Positions 18,950 to 27,253 of a stretch of 64,000 nucleotides of DNA are shown here, piece after piece. Positions within the stretch are counted from its first letter, which is position 1; each line of letters opens with the position of its first letter. Source of the stretch: Glutamicibacter halophytocola (lineage in GTDB: Bacteria; Actinomycetota; Actinomycetes; Actinomycetales; Micrococcaceae); contig NZ_CP012750.1 of the NCBI RefSeq assembly GCF_001302565.1, positions 2,666,001 to 2,730,000 of the forward strand. Direction: 5' to 3'. The notes beneath the pieces are model-generated. The model did not search any database, was not told where the DNA came from, and worked only from the letters and a program-made list of their open reading frames with translations. Position numbers and translations under genes: made by a program.

Positions 18950-19366
18950 GTGAAAAATCCTCTATTGGCGCGACGCCCGGACGAGCCCGTCCCCGGTGGC
19001 CTGCTCATCGCCCAGGTGCTCTGGTTCCTTGCCGGAGTGCTGTTCCTTGGCTTTGGAGGCTTCCTGATTTATGAGCACAGCGACACGGCATCGCTGAACT
19101 TTGGCGCCGTTGCCTTGGCCTTGTTTTTTGCCGTGGCAGGCTGTGCCTGCGCAGTGCTCGGATACCGGCTATTCATCGGCGAGCGCTCTGCCCGCGCCAA
19201 TTTGACCTGGCTCGGCGTGATCACGGCCCTGCCGCTGCTTCTGCGTTTCGGACGCTATTCCCTGCTCGCTGCCATCATCATGTTCAGCGTGGCCTTGATG
19301 TGGACGCCCAGCAGCAATCGCTACTTCAAGATTGTCTCGCCCAAGCCGGCGAAAACCCGACGGTAG
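18950..19366 (+). CDS. four-helix membrane protein of unknown function
   Basis: A 138-aa protein from GTG 18950 with four hydrophobic segments (GGLLIAQVLWFLAGVLFLGF, then VALALFFAVAGCACAVLG, LGVITALPLLLRF and LLAAIIMFSVALM) and a basic C-terminus. No family recognised. A TAGTGT -10-like hexamer ends 7 bases before the GTG and no Shine-Dalgarno is visible, so the mRNA may be leaderless. The frame also extends to a TTG at 18890, which is less likely. Confidence 0.72.
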   Translation: MKNPLLARRPDEPVPGGLLIAQVLWFLAGVLFLGFGGFLIYEHSDTASLNFGAVALALFFAVAGCACAVLGYRLFIGERSARANLTWLGVITALPLLLRFGRYSLLAAIIMFSVALMWTPSSNRYFKIVSPKPAKTRR

Positions 19367-19391
19367 CGCCAGCCACCTCACCGCGGAAACG

Positions 19392-19438
19392 ATCAAGGAC
19401 GCGGGGATCAGTTCTGAACTGAACCCCGCGTCCTTGAT
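19392..19438. terminator. bidirectional terminator between membrane gene and metB
   Basis: ATCAAGGACGCGGGG pairs with CCCCGCGTCCTTGAT and, after one A-A mismatch, the stem continues TCAGTT/AACTGA. It is among the longest hairpins in the window and lies between convergent genes. Confidence 0.88.
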
Positions 19439-19447
19439 TTGTGCAGC

Positions 19448-20605
19448 CTAGAGGTTGGTGAAGGCCTTATCCAGGTCTTCGATGAGATCCGCTGGATCCT
19501 CGATGCCCACCGACAGGCGCAGCAGGTTCACTGGTACTGCCAGCTCGGTGCCCTTGACCGAAGCGTGCGTCATTTCCGATGGGTAGTTCATCAGCGACTC
19601 GATGCCGCCCAAGGACTCAGCCAGGGTGAACAACCTGGTGCTTTCGGCAATCTTGCGGGCCGCTGCTTCGCCGCCCTTGAACTGAACCGACACCATGCCG
19701 CCAAAGCCGCTCATCTGCTTCTTGGCAATCTCGTGGCCCGGGTGGTCCTCGAAGCCCGGGTACAGGACGCGCTCAACTTCGCTGCGCTCGCGCAGCCACT
19801 GGGCAACCTGTGCGGCGTTCTCCGAGTGGGCGCGCATGCGCACACCCAGGGTCTTCAGGCCGCGTGTGGTCAGGAAAGCATCCATGGGTCCGGAGACGGC
19901 GCCGACGGCGAACTGGATGAATCCGATCTTTTCTGCCAGTGCGGCATCCTTGACGATGACTGCACCGCCGACAACATCGGAGTGCCCGCCGATGTACTTG
20001 GTGGTTGAATGCACCACGATGTCCGCACCCAAGGTCAGCGGCTGTTGCAGGAAGGGGCTGGCGAAGGTGTTATCAACGACCAGCAAGGCACCGGCAGCAT
20101 GGGCCACTTCGGCGACCTTGGCGATGTCAGTGATGGTCATCATCGGGTTTGATGGGGTCTCTACCCACACCAGCTTGGCCTTGTTCTTTTCAATGGCAGC
20201 AGCCAAAGCCGCTTCATCGGCCATATTCACCGGCGTATTGCCGATGCCCCAGTCACCGAGCACGCGGTCGATGAGCCGGAAGGTTCCGCCGTAGGCATCG
20301 TTGCCAAGAACGATGTGGTCACCCGGGCGCAAGATGGCACGGATCAGAGAGTCTTCCGCGGCCAGTCCCGAGCTGAAGGAGAAGGCATGCGTGCCAAACT
20401 CGGCGCCAGCCAGCTGTGCCTGCAAGGCGTCACGGGTCGGGTTGCCGCCACGGCCGTATTCGTAGCCGCTGCGCAGGTTGCCAATGCCGTCCTGTGCGTA
20501 GGTCGAAGAGAAATGCAGTGGCGGTACGACGGCACCGGTGCGCGGCTCGAATTCCTGTCCGGCGTGGACAAAGCGAGTGTTGGAGCCCTGAATGTTTTCG
20601 GTCAT
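19448..20605 (-). CDS. metB: cystathionine gamma-synthase / gamma-lyase (PLP)
   Basis: A 385-aa PLP enzyme of the Cys/Met metabolism family. Landmarks are YEYGRGGNPTRDALQAQLAG, SFSSGLAAEDSL and VHSTTKYIGGHSDVVGG with the PLP-binding Lys. It either makes cystathionine from an activated homoserine or splits cystathionine to cysteine; sequence alone does not decide. ATG 20605 has AAGGACT upstream; a longer frame to 20677 would overlap cbs and is rejected. It follows cbs by 25 bases, an arrangement known from mycobacteria (cbs near metB), and favours a reverse-transsulfuration role. Confidence 0.9.
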   Translation of the reverse strand: MTENIQGSNTRFVHAGQEFEPRTGAVVPPLHFSSTYAQDGIGNLRSGYEYGRGGNPTRDALQAQLAGAEFGTHAFSFSSGLAAEDSLIRAILRPGDHIVLGNDAYGGTFRLIDRVLGDWGIGNTPVNMADEAALAAAIEKNKAKLVWVETPSNPMMTITDIAKVAEVAHAAGALLVVDNTFASPFLQQPLTLGADIVVHSTTKYIGGHSDVVGGAVIVKDAALAEKIGFIQFAVGAVSGPMDAFLTTRGLKTLGVRMRAHSENAAQVAQWLRERSEVERVLYPGFEDHPGHEIAKKQMSGFGGMVSVQFKGGEAAARKIAESTRLFTLAESLGGIESLMNYPSEMTHASVKGTELAVPVNLLRLSVGIEDPADLIEDLDKAFTNL

Positions 20606-20630
20606 CGATATCAGTCCTTTAGTGAATTCT

Positions 20631-21995
20631 TTAGCGGGTCGAGTAGGCCAGCAGGTCCGCTGCGGTGGCGGCGGCAATAACTTCGCCGGCCTTGGTCACC
20701 AGTACGGCCGGGTGGGCCTTGAGCAGTTCCTGGGCATTGTCGAGGGTGTCGGCCACACCGATCAGCGGCATGGGCAGGCTGCCCAGTTCCTTGATGGTGC
20801 TCGTGCCCTCGGCCCCCGAAAGCAATGCTTCGGTCAGGGTGCCAGCACCGATGACTCCGCGTACCTCGCCGATACGGGCAGGCAAGGCAACGGCCGAGAC
20901 GACCAGCGCGTCGGCGCCCTGTTCGCGCAAGGCCATGGCAGCTTCAAGCAGCGTGGCATCTTCGCTAATAGTCTCTGGGCCCTGCTTGGATAGTGCCGAG
21001 CCGATGAAGTCCAAGGCGGAGTAGTCATCGGTGGTGAAGCCCTGCTGCAGCATCCAGCTGTCGTTGAAGATCTTGGCGAGGTAGCCGCGTCCACCATCCG
21101 GTGCGATCACGACAACAACATCATCTTCGCCCAGATGACGGGCTGCGCGCAGGGCGGCGACGACTGCCATGCCCGAAGACCCGCCAAGCAGCAGCCCTTC
21201 TTCTTTCGCCAATCGACGAGTCATCTCGAAGGCTTCAGCATCGGTGACTGCCTCGACTTCGTCGGGCACCGATGGGTCGTAGTTCCCCGGCCACATGTCT
21301 TCGCCAACGCCCTCGACAAAGTAGGGGCGTCCGGTTCCGCCTGAATAGACCGAGCCGTCCGGGTCGGCTGCGATGATCTTGACTGGGCCTGAAGCGCGGT
21401 CGGCCGAAATCTGCTTCAGGTAGCGCCCGGTGCCGGTAATGGTGCCGCCGGTTCCGGCGCTGATCACCGCGTGGGTGACTTTTCCATCGGTGTCATTCCA
21501 AATTTCTGGACCAGTGGTTTCAAAATGGCTGTCTGGTGCACCGGGGTTGGAGAACTGGTCTGGCTTGTATGCGCCCTCGATTTCGGTCACCAGCCGGTCA
21601 GAGACACCGTAGTAGGACTCTGGTGAATCTGGTGCTACGGCGGTCGGGGTGACCACAACTTGGGCTCCGTAGGCGCGCAGCACGTCGCGCTTTTCTTCGC
21701 CAACTTTGTCCGGGGTGACAAAGATTGTCTTGTAGCCCTTGAGCTGGCCCACCATGGCCAAGCCAACACCGGTGTTGCCACTGGTTGGTTCCACAATGGT
21801 TCCACCTGGCTTGAGCTGGCCGCGCTCTTCAGCGCGTTCAACCATCTTCAACGCAATGCGGTCTTTGATGGAACCGCCTGGGTTCAAGTATTCAAGTTTG
21901 ACCAATACCGTGGCTTTGACGCCATCGGTAACGCGGTTGAGCTTCACCAGCGGGGTATTGCCGATCAGATCTAAAACTGTGGACGCATACTTCAT
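20631..21995 (-). CDS. cbs: cystathionine beta-synthase
   Basis: A 454-aa PLP enzyme that joins homocysteine and serine (or O-acetylserine) to cystathionine. The N-terminal catalytic part has NPGGSIKDRIALKMVE with the PLP Lys, EPTSGNTGVGLAMVG and SAGTGGTITGTGRYLKQ. A C-terminal pair of CBS domains spans about residues 330-454 (VSAVALPARIGEVRGVIGAG; PLIGVADTLDNAQELLKAHP), the usual regulatory module. Start MKYASTVLDLIGNTPLVK at 21995 matches the family; upstream in-frame Met codons at 22022 and 22076 are less likely. It is the first gene of the cbs-metB operon. Confidence 0.92.
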   Translation of the reverse strand: MKYASTVLDLIGNTPLVKLNRVTDGVKATVLVKLEYLNPGGSIKDRIALKMVERAEERGQLKPGGTIVEPTSGNTGVGLAMVGQLKGYKTIFVTPDKVGEEKRDVLRAYGAQVVVTPTAVAPDSPESYYGVSDRLVTEIEGAYKPDQFSNPGAPDSHFETTGPEIWNDTDGKVTHAVISAGTGGTITGTGRYLKQISADRASGPVKIIAADPDGSVYSGGTGRPYFVEGVGEDMWPGNYDPSVPDEVEAVTDAEAFEMTRRLAKEEGLLLGGSSGMAVVAALRAARHLGEDDVVVVIAPDGGRGYLAKIFNDSWMLQQGFTTDDYSALDFIGSALSKQGPETISEDATLLEAAMALREQGADALVVSAVALPARIGEVRGVIGAGTLTEALLSGAEGTSTIKELGSLPMPLIGVADTLDNAQELLKAHPAVLVTKAGEVIAAATAADLLAYSTR

Positions 21996-22133
21996 GTCAA
22001 GAACTTTACCGGCGCCTGTCATACATGTCGTTCCGAAACGTAGCGAAACGTCATGCAGTGGACGCGATCTTTTCATCAGTGCTATCGGCCCATGGTTGTT
22101 TTCCTGTCTGGGTCACGCTATATGATGCGAAAT

Positions 22134-23096
22134 ATGCAGAAATCTTGGAGCGCCAGCTTCTCCCCCGGACGGCCGGTGTCCCTGGTCAAGTCCCTGGGAA
22201 TACTGCGTCGCGGCCAAGGCGACCCAACGATCCGGATTTCTGAAACCGAAGCCTGGCTGGCATTTTCCACGCCCGAAGGCCCAGCGACCCTGCACATTTC
22301 CAAGCCACTGCGCCTGGGGCCAGCCGAGTTCCGCGCTTGGGGGCCCGGTGGCGAATGGGCAGTTCATAGTGCGCCAAACCTGCTCGGCGCCGGGGACGAC
22401 TGGAGCGAGTTTGACGACCTGCTCCACAGGGGACTTTTTCCAGAAATTGTCGTCCGCTCGCGAGCCGAGCACCCGGATCTTGTGCTGCCCGCGACCGGCA
22501 GGATCTTCGAGCATGCCATCGGAGCCATTCTGGAACAGCGAGTCACCGGAATTGAAGCGAACTACGCGTGGCGTTGGCTTATCAGGCATCATGGGCAACC
22601 AGCGCCTGGCCCGGTCCCGGTCGGCTTGAGAATTTTTCCCTCGGCACAGGAGCTTGCTCCGCTTCGCCGCTGGGATTGGCAGGTTGCCCGTGTTGAAGGC
22701 AAGCGTGCTGAGGCCATCCGGAATTTTGTTCAGGCATCCGGTGCCCTGAATTGGTGGGCCGACAAGCCCTTGGATCAGCCAAAGCCGACGGCGAAGGCGC
22801 CGGGAACACTTGAATCGGCTCTAGGATCAGTGCCTGGAATTGGGCCGTGGACGATTGCCGAAACGCTGCAGCGTTCCCATGGCTCAACCGACCACATATC
22901 CGTGGGAGATTTCCATTTGGCCGATTTCGTGGGACAAGTCCTGACCGGACGTCGAATCAATGATCAGCAGATGCTGGAGCTCATGGCTCCCTTTGCCCCG
23001 CACCGGCAGCGGGTCGTCCGGCTTTTGGGGCTTTCCGGCGAGAGAAAACAAAGCTTCGGGCCCCGCTACGCTCCGCTGGATCACCGGCAGAGGTAG
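22134..23096 (+). CDS. DNA-3-methyladenine glycosylase II (AlkA-like, HhH-GPD)
   Basis: A 320-aa base-excision repair enzyme that removes alkylated purines. An N-terminal domain of about 110 residues precedes the HhH-GPD core: FEHAIGAILEQRVTG, then the hairpin-helix-hairpin VPGIGPWTIAETLQRS and VGDFHLADFVG with the catalytic Asp. ATG 22134 sits 7 bases after a TATGAT -10 hexamer, so translation may be leaderless; Met codons at 22122 and 22125 overlap that hexamer. It is divergent from cbs. Confidence 0.87.
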   Translation: MQKSWSASFSPGRPVSLVKSLGILRRGQGDPTIRISETEAWLAFSTPEGPATLHISKPLRLGPAEFRAWGPGGEWAVHSAPNLLGAGDDWSEFDDLLHRGLFPEIVVRSRAEHPDLVLPATGRIFEHAIGAILEQRVTGIEANYAWRWLIRHHGQPAPGPVPVGLRIFPSAQELAPLRRWDWQVARVEGKRAEAIRNFVQASGALNWWADKPLDQPKPTAKAPGTLESALGSVPGIGPWTIAETLQRSHGSTDHISVGDFHLADFVGQVLTGRRINDQQMLELMAPFAPHRQRVVRLLGLSGERKQSFGPRYAPLDHRQR

Positions 23097-23106
23097 GGCC
23101 CGAAGC
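23053..23106. terminator. hairpin reaching into the glycosylase 3' end
   Basis: GCTTCGGGCCC at 23053-23063, inside the last codons of the glycosylase gene, pairs with GGGCCCGAAGC at 23096-23106 just before the trxA stop. It probably terminates both convergent genes; there is no U tract. Confidence 0.5.
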
Positions 23107-23118
23107 CGACAAACAGTC

Positions 23119-23493
23119 TTAGGAGTTGGCCTGGGCGGCTTCCTCAGCGATCTGCTTGTGTACTTCACTCATATCAATGCCCTTGACCGCGGTCACCAAA
23201 TCTTCAAGCTGCGGCTGGTTCAACGCACCGGCCTGCGAGAAAACGAGAACCTGCTCGCGGAACGCCATGATGGTAGGAATCGAGGTCACGTTGGCTGCAC
23301 GTGCCAGTCCCTGCTCGGCTTCGGTATCCACCTTGGCAAAAACAACATCGGTGAACTTTTCCGAGGTCTGATCATAAACCGGTGCGAACTGCTTGCACGG
23401 TCCACACCAATCAGCCCAGAAGTCCACGAGGACGATGTCGTTGTCTTCAATCAACTTCGCGAAGTCATCTTCGCTTACATTTCTAGTTGCCAT
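23119..23493 (-). CDS. trxA: thioredoxin
   Basis: A 124-aa cytoplasmic disulfide reductase with the active site FWADWCGPCKQFAPV near residue 30 and the cis-Pro region VTSIPTIMAFREQ. It has a slightly extended C-terminus (MSEVHKQIAEEAAQANS). It is monocistronic by position, between the tRNA-Tyr terminator and the glycosylase gene. No thioredoxin reductase gene lies nearby. Confidence 0.95.
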   Translation of the reverse strand: MATRNVSEDDFAKLIEDNDIVLVDFWADWCGPCKQFAPVYDQTSEKFTDVVFAKVDTEAEQGLARAANVTSIPTIMAFREQVLVFSQAGALNQPQLEDLVTAVKGIDMSEVHKQIAEEAAQANS

Positions 23494-23597
23494 GCCTATA
23501 CGGTAGCCGAATTTCAGATGAAATACGTAGAAAGGTGATCTTCATTGAGAGCGGGAATAGATCCGGATCACAATGAAACTTTATCGGGGAAGCAAAA

Positions 23598-23624
23598 AAC
23601 TCCCGGATCAAGGATCCGGGAGTT
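23598..23624 (-). terminator. terminator of tRNA-Tyr
   Basis: AACTCCCGGATC pairs with GATCCGGGAGTT around a 3-base loop; on the minus strand a run of TTTTTT follows. Confidence 0.9.
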
Positions 23625-23629
23625 ATTTG

Positions 23630-23711
23630 TGGCAGATACTGGATTCGAACCAGTGAAGGCGTTGCCAGCTGATTTACAGTCAGCCCCCTTTGGCCACTCG
23701 GGTAATCTGCC
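23630..23711 (-). tRNA. tRNA-Tyr (GTA)
   Basis: An 82-base class II tRNA on the minus strand with acceptor GGCAGAT/ATCTGCC, anticodon stem CTGA/TCAG around anticodon GTA, a long variable arm and T arm ACTGG/CCAGT. Confidence 0.95.
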
Positions 23712-23892
23712 GAGATTGCTCTTTCAAGAACATTTGTTCTTGTCGGAACGAGAAATAACTCTACAGGAGATTTTCGGCGAAGTGAAATCGAGGGGGCCAT
23801 TTTCCCTGTAAGCCTGATCACAGCCCGATTTCAAGGCATAAAACCGGTAGGCTATGTAGCGAATAAGACCCGTTACAGCTAGGAGCATTCAC

Positions 23893-24381
23893 ATGGCTAG
23901 TGATTCAACATTCGACGTCGTCAGCAAGGTAGACAGCCAGGAAGTCGCTAACGCGATGAACCAGGCCCAGAAGGAAATTGCCCAGCGCTACGACTTCAAG
24001 GGCGTCGGCGCCGAGGTTGATTTCAGCGGCGAGAAGATCTTGATGAAGGCCAACTCGGAAGAGCGCGTCAATGCGGTCCTCGACGTTTTCCAGACCAAGC
24101 TGGTCAAGCGCGGCATCTCGCTGAAGTCCTTGGACGCTGGAGAGCCTTACGCTTCCGGCAAGGAATACCGCATCGAGGCCAGCATCAAGGAAGGCATCGC
24201 ACAGGATGTCGCCAAGAAGATCAACAAGTTGATCCGCGATGAAGCTCCCAAGGGCGTCAAGTCCACCATCCAGGGCGATGAATTGCGCGTCTCCTCCAAG
24301 TCCCGCGATGACCTGCAGGCCACCATGGCCCTGCTGCGCGACTTCGAAGAAGCAGACTTGCAGTTCGTGAACTTCCGCTAA
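23893..24381 (+). CDS. YajQ family nucleotide-binding protein
   Basis: A 162-aa protein of the YajQ (DUF520, UPF0234) family, a two-domain fold that binds nucleotides; a cyclic-di-GMP effector role is described for some homologues. Start MASDSTFDVVSKVDSQEVANA and YDFKGVGAEVDFSGEKI are typical. TAGGAG precedes the ATG. Its last 15 coding bases are the attachment core of the integrated element: the stop here is TAA, while the other core copy at 33538-33552 continues with G, giving TAG, so the element supplied the last stop base. Confidence 0.94.
   Translation: MASDSTFDVVSKVDSQEVANAMNQAQKEIAQRYDFKGVGAEVDFSGEKILMKANSEERVNAVLDVFQTKLVKRGISLKSLDAGEPYASGKEYRIEASIKEGIAQDVAKKINKLIRDEAPKGVKSTIQGDELRVSSKSRDDLQATMALLRDFEEADLQFVNFR
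24366..24380 (+). repeat. attachment site core, left (in yajQ 3' end)
   Basis: CGTGAACTTCCGCTA occurs here as the end of yajQ and again in the same orientation at 33538-33552. The integrase gene reads toward this end and begins 29 bases away. This is the expected signature of site-specific integration into the 3' end of a host gene with restoration of its coding sequence. Confidence 0.9.
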
Positions 24382-24408
24382 TATCTCACAGGTTGCCTAG
24401 TCAGATGC

Positions 24409-25521
24409 TTATCCCAGTGCGATAGTCCGCAGGGAGTCCGCAGAACTTTCAAGAGCCGTTGTCATCATCTCGTTGGCGGCGGCTCTTGTCTTATCCTCAG
24501 CAGTAGGCCACAAGTGGGAATACGTGTTCAGCGTGATCGACGGCAACGCATGACCAAGCGCCCTCTGCACCGTCACAACATCGCAGCCTGTAGCTATCAG
24601 CCCAGACGCGTAGAAGTGCCTCAAATCGTGCAACGTGAACTCATCAGCGCCTACCTTCTCGCGTAGTGCACGCCAGTGGTAGCCGGCCATCATTCTGTGC
24701 CACAGATGACCGCCTGTGCCGAACAGCCATTGCTCATCACCCCACACCCCAACTTCCTTAACGTGGTAAGCAAGAATGTTGATTAGTGGTTCGGCAACAT
24801 AAACGACGCGCTCAGATCCATTCTTAGGCGAAACAACCTCAGTCTTAGCTTTCGTCTGACCCTGAACCTGCCTGGATACCGTGATTGTCTTACGCAGGAA
24901 ATCAATGTCCGACAACTGGAGTCCAGACGCTTCTCCAAGACGCAGACCAGCGAACGCGCACACTGCCACGTAAGCCCTGAAAAACAGTGGCGCCTCACCC
25001 AGGAACTCCCCCACCTGCTCAGGCGTAGGAATCGCCATAGACGCTTCAACACGGCGCACCCTAGGCAGCTTCACATCATCAGTAGGATCTTCGGCAATCA
25101 GCTTGTCCTTGATCGCAGCCTGAAAAGCCATGCGTGCAAAGTTGTAACGGTTGCGGACCGTCTTAGGTGACAACGGCTTAGCGCCTGAACTCATTTCTTT
25201 GATCCAAAGTTGCACGTCCGAAAACATGATCTGATTCAAATGCTTCTCCGCAAACGGGATTGAGCGCAGGATCATCGACGCGCTTTCATGCGTACCTGCA
25301 GCCCAAACCTGCCGAGTCATCCAATGCTCATACCAAACAGAGAAAGCGATCTTCCCCGCCTTCGGATCAACATAGCGCCCGGTAATGACCGACGCAGTAA
25401 CTTCATCAAGCCACCGCTGACCATCTACTTTGCGCTTGAAATGCCTGGAATGCTCTTTACCCGCAGCGTCACGATAACGGGCACGCCAAACACCATCAGG
25501 ACGCTGTTTAATCGACGCCAT
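24409..25521 (-). CDS. tyrosine-type site-specific integrase
   Basis: A 370-aa phage-type recombinase. An N-terminal arm-binding part (RPDGVWRARYRDAAGKEHSR) and a SAM-like core-binding domain precede the catalytic domain, whose residues are visible: Arg in CAFAGLRLGEASGLQ, the H-x-x-R box in FTLHDLRHFYASG, and LGHALPSITLNTYSHL ending with the nucleophilic Tyr. It overlaps the XRE gene by 14 bases, so the two share a transcript. Its 3' end carries two AGTCCGCAG repeats that recur near the right att site. Confidence 0.95.
   Translation of the reverse strand: MASIKQRPDGVWRARYRDAAGKEHSRHFKRKVDGQRWLDEVTASVITGRYVDPKAGKIAFSVWYEHWMTRQVWAAGTHESASMILRSIPFAEKHLNQIMFSDVQLWIKEMSSGAKPLSPKTVRNRYNFARMAFQAAIKDKLIAEDPTDDVKLPRVRRVEASMAIPTPEQVGEFLGEAPLFFRAYVAVCAFAGLRLGEASGLQLSDIDFLRKTITVSRQVQGQTKAKTEVVSPKNGSERVVYVAEPLINILAYHVKEVGVWGDEQWLFGTGGHLWHRMMAGYHWRALREKVGADEFTLHDLRHFYASGLIATGCDVVTVQRALGHALPSITLNTYSHLWPTAEDKTRAAANEMMTTALESSADSLRTIALG
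24424..24443 (+). repeat. arm-type repeats, left end
   Basis: Two direct copies of AGTCCGCAG at 24424-24432 and 24435-24443, 11 bases apart start to start, inside the integrase 3' end. The same pair with the same spacing lies at 33411-33430. They are probably arm-binding sites of the integrase. Confidence 0.65.
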
Positions 25522-26140
25522 TTTGCTTTTTCCATTTCAGCAAGTCTTCCGCTGACTCAAACGGAAAATTCGGATTGATTGAAATCAAGTGGTCGAAATA
25601 CGCGATCACACAATCCATGAGTTGAGATTTATCGCCTTCATCACGGACACCCAACTGGCCCTCCGAAACCTTGGCCACATCGCTGAAACCATATGCAGCC
25701 AGTTGGCCAGCAACCATCGGAAGATAATCTTCAGGTGACTGGAGCTCTGGAGTGAAAGCCTTAAGTAGCTCCGGCAACCGCTCCAGGGTTAGTTTCGCGT
25801 CATAGTGATGAGCTAGCCACGTCCATAAATTCTGCTGGGCTGAAGCGATGGCAAGATCCGCTTCACGAATAGTTTCCCGCATCCTTTGCGCTGGCGTTTG
25901 AACACCGCGCAATAGAGATTCAATCCCCATCCTCAGGACATCGGCGATTATCACGCACTCGGCAATGCGAAGGGATCGTTCCCCCTTCTCCAGTCGAGAT
26001 ACTGCCGTGGCGTCAACATTCATACCAGCGAGGCTTAGTGCATCCGCGAATTGTCTCTGCGTCAGCTTTCGAATCTTTCTAACACGCGAAATTTCAGCGC
26101 CGATCTGCTTCTCAATACTCTTAGTCTGATCAATTTGCAT
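25508..26140 (-). CDS. XRE-family helix-turn-helix regulator (element repressor)
   Basis: A 210-aa protein with an N-terminal helix-turn-helix (ISRVRKIRKLTQRQFADAL, then ATAVSRLEKGERSLRIAE) and a long C-terminal part of unknown fold, unlike the self-cleaving S24 repressors because no Ser-Lys peptidase motif is seen. By position, divergent from the excisionase, it is the likely master repressor of the element; in PICIs the comparable repressor is inactivated by a helper-phage protein, which would suit a non-cleavable repressor. ATG 26140 or 26149 may be the start. Confidence 0.82.
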   Translation of the reverse strand: MQIDQTKSIEKQIGAEISRVRKIRKLTQRQFADALSLAGMNVDATAVSRLEKGERSLRIAECVIIADVLRMGIESLLRGVQTPAQRMRETIREADLAIASAQQNLWTWLAHHYDAKLTLERLPELLKAFTPELQSPEDYLPMVAGQLAAYGFSDVAKVSEGQLGVRDEGDKSQLMDCVIAYFDHLISINPNFPFESAEDLLKWKKQNGVD

Positions 26141-26237
26141 AAATCCCATTCTCTTGTGCTGGACAACAATTATCAACCCGTGTAGTCTCGAGTTGTTCGG
26201 ATTCACAAACACTTGCGATATTCACAAAGGAGGAAAG
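26141..26237. promoter_or_regulatory. divergent control region of the element
   Basis: 97 bases between the repressor and excisionase genes. It contains two direct ATTCACAAA copies (26201-26209 and 26220-26228, 19 bases apart) and opposed ACAAC (26163-26167)/GTTGT (26192-26196) motifs; GATAAT on the minus strand is a candidate -10 for the repressor. These are probable operator sequences of the switch. Confidence 0.6.
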
Positions 26238-26429
26238 ATGAATGCCATAGCAGTTCTCTTGACCATGACTGAGGTATCAGAGATGACCGGCATCCCGGTA
26301 AACACACTTCGGTACTACCGGCACTTGGGAAATAAAGGGCCGCGATCAGCTCTGATCGGATCGCGCATCATGTACCGGGAACAGGACGTGCTCGCCTGGA
26401 TCAACGAACAGTTCGAAGAAGCAAAGTAG
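26238..26429 (+). CDS. excisionase-like MerR/HTH_17 DNA-binding protein
   Basis: A 63-aa protein from ATG 26238, preceded by a perfect AAAGGAGG. MTEVSEMTGIPVNTLRYYRHLG is a winged helix-turn-helix start and SRIMYREQDVLAWINEQ the wing, as in HTH_17 excisionase-type proteins. It is the first gene right of the divergent control region and probably directs excision or early transcription. A longer in-frame ORF from 26154 is ignored because it would cross the control region. Confidence 0.85.
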   Translation: MNAIAVLLTMTEVSEMTGIPVNTLRYYRHLGNKGPRSALIGSRIMYREQDVLAWINEQFEEAK

Positions 26430-26485
26430 CGCCACGCAGGACAACCGCTCTCTATACCGGAGACGTAGACAGGACCAACTTTGTT

Positions 26486-26755
26486 ATGCCCACACAACGG
26501 GAACTGCAACGAGAGCTGCTAGCCAAGAATCCCCACTACTCAGCAGGGCAGGCGAAGGCAGTAGCCAAGAAAATGATTTACCTCGAAAAGAACGTCGGGT
26601 TCGAGAATCTTCGGATACGCGGACTCACTTCGGATCCAACAGCACGTGAAGCTGTGCGGAACATGGAAGAAGCTGAACGCAAGAAAAAGCGTGAAGCCAA
26701 AAAGAATACGGCCCCGATGCATCCCCGCCAAGAGATCCGCATCGAAGCCGCCTAA
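26486..26755 (+). CDS. small charged protein of the element
   Basis: An 89-aa basic, mostly helical protein (TQRELQRELLAKNPHYSAG; later MEEAERKKKREAKKN) without recognised domain. It starts at ATG 26486, with only a weak AGGAC upstream, 56 bases after the excisionase gene. A DNA- or RNA-binding accessory is possible from its charge but not shown. Confidence 0.62.
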   Translation: MPTQRELQRELLAKNPHYSAGQAKAVAKKMIYLEKNVGFENLRIRGLTSDPTAREAVRNMEEAERKKKREAKKNTAPMHPRQEIRIEAA

Positions 26756-26782
26756 CCAACACCCTGAAAGGGATTGATCCAC

Positions 26783-27253
26783 ATGAACAAGACTACCCGC
26801 ATCACCCCAGTAACTCCACCAGCAGGATTCCCCAAAGCTGTCTACCTCGATTGCGCAGACGAATGCGGCGAAATCCCAGCAGAGTGCCAGCCCTACGGCT
26901 CATGCGCTTGCGATCGCGAGATCAGCTACCTCGGCCCAAACGTCTCAGGAGAAACTTTCGGCGGCGTCACCTCGCAGTGGACACCAGAAAAAGGCATCTT
27001 CTTCATTCTGCAAAAGACTGACGGTGAACTGTGGACCCGTGAGCAGCTGGCAGAACTGCCAGCACTCATCGACAGCATCGAACAGAAGATCGACCAAGAG
27101 ATAGCAGTAGATCTCATGAAGAGCCGGCCAGAGATGCTTCGCGCAACCACCACAGTAAATAAGCTCTGCGACTTCGCTGTAGATAACGGTGTTACCGCTA
27201 GTGCAGCGTTCGCCGCCTACCAGGAACTCACCAAGGGCGGTCACCATGCATAA
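26783..27253 (+). CDS. element protein of unknown function with Cys cluster
   Basis: A 156-aa protein from ATG 26783 with AAAGGGA upstream; a TTG at 26774 is an alternative. The N-terminal half holds six Cys (LDCADECGEIPAECQ, YGSCACD), a possible metal site or disulfide set. A segment VTSQWTPEKGIFFILQ and a helical C-terminal half follow. The middle EQLAELPALIDSIEQKI looks like the immunity-type small phage proteins of actinophages, but no family is certain. Confidence 0.65.
   Translation: MNKTTRITPVTPPAGFPKAVYLDCADECGEIPAECQPYGSCACDREISYLGPNVSGETFGGVTSQWTPEKGIFFILQKTDGELWTREQLAELPALIDSIEQKIDQEIAVDLMKSRPEMLRATTTVNKLCDFAVDNGVTASAAFAAYQELTKGGHHA

Noticed and set aside
20606..20677. 24-codon extension of metB
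   Set aside because: Overlaps the cbs end; ATG 20605 has AAGGACT upstream and fits the family start.
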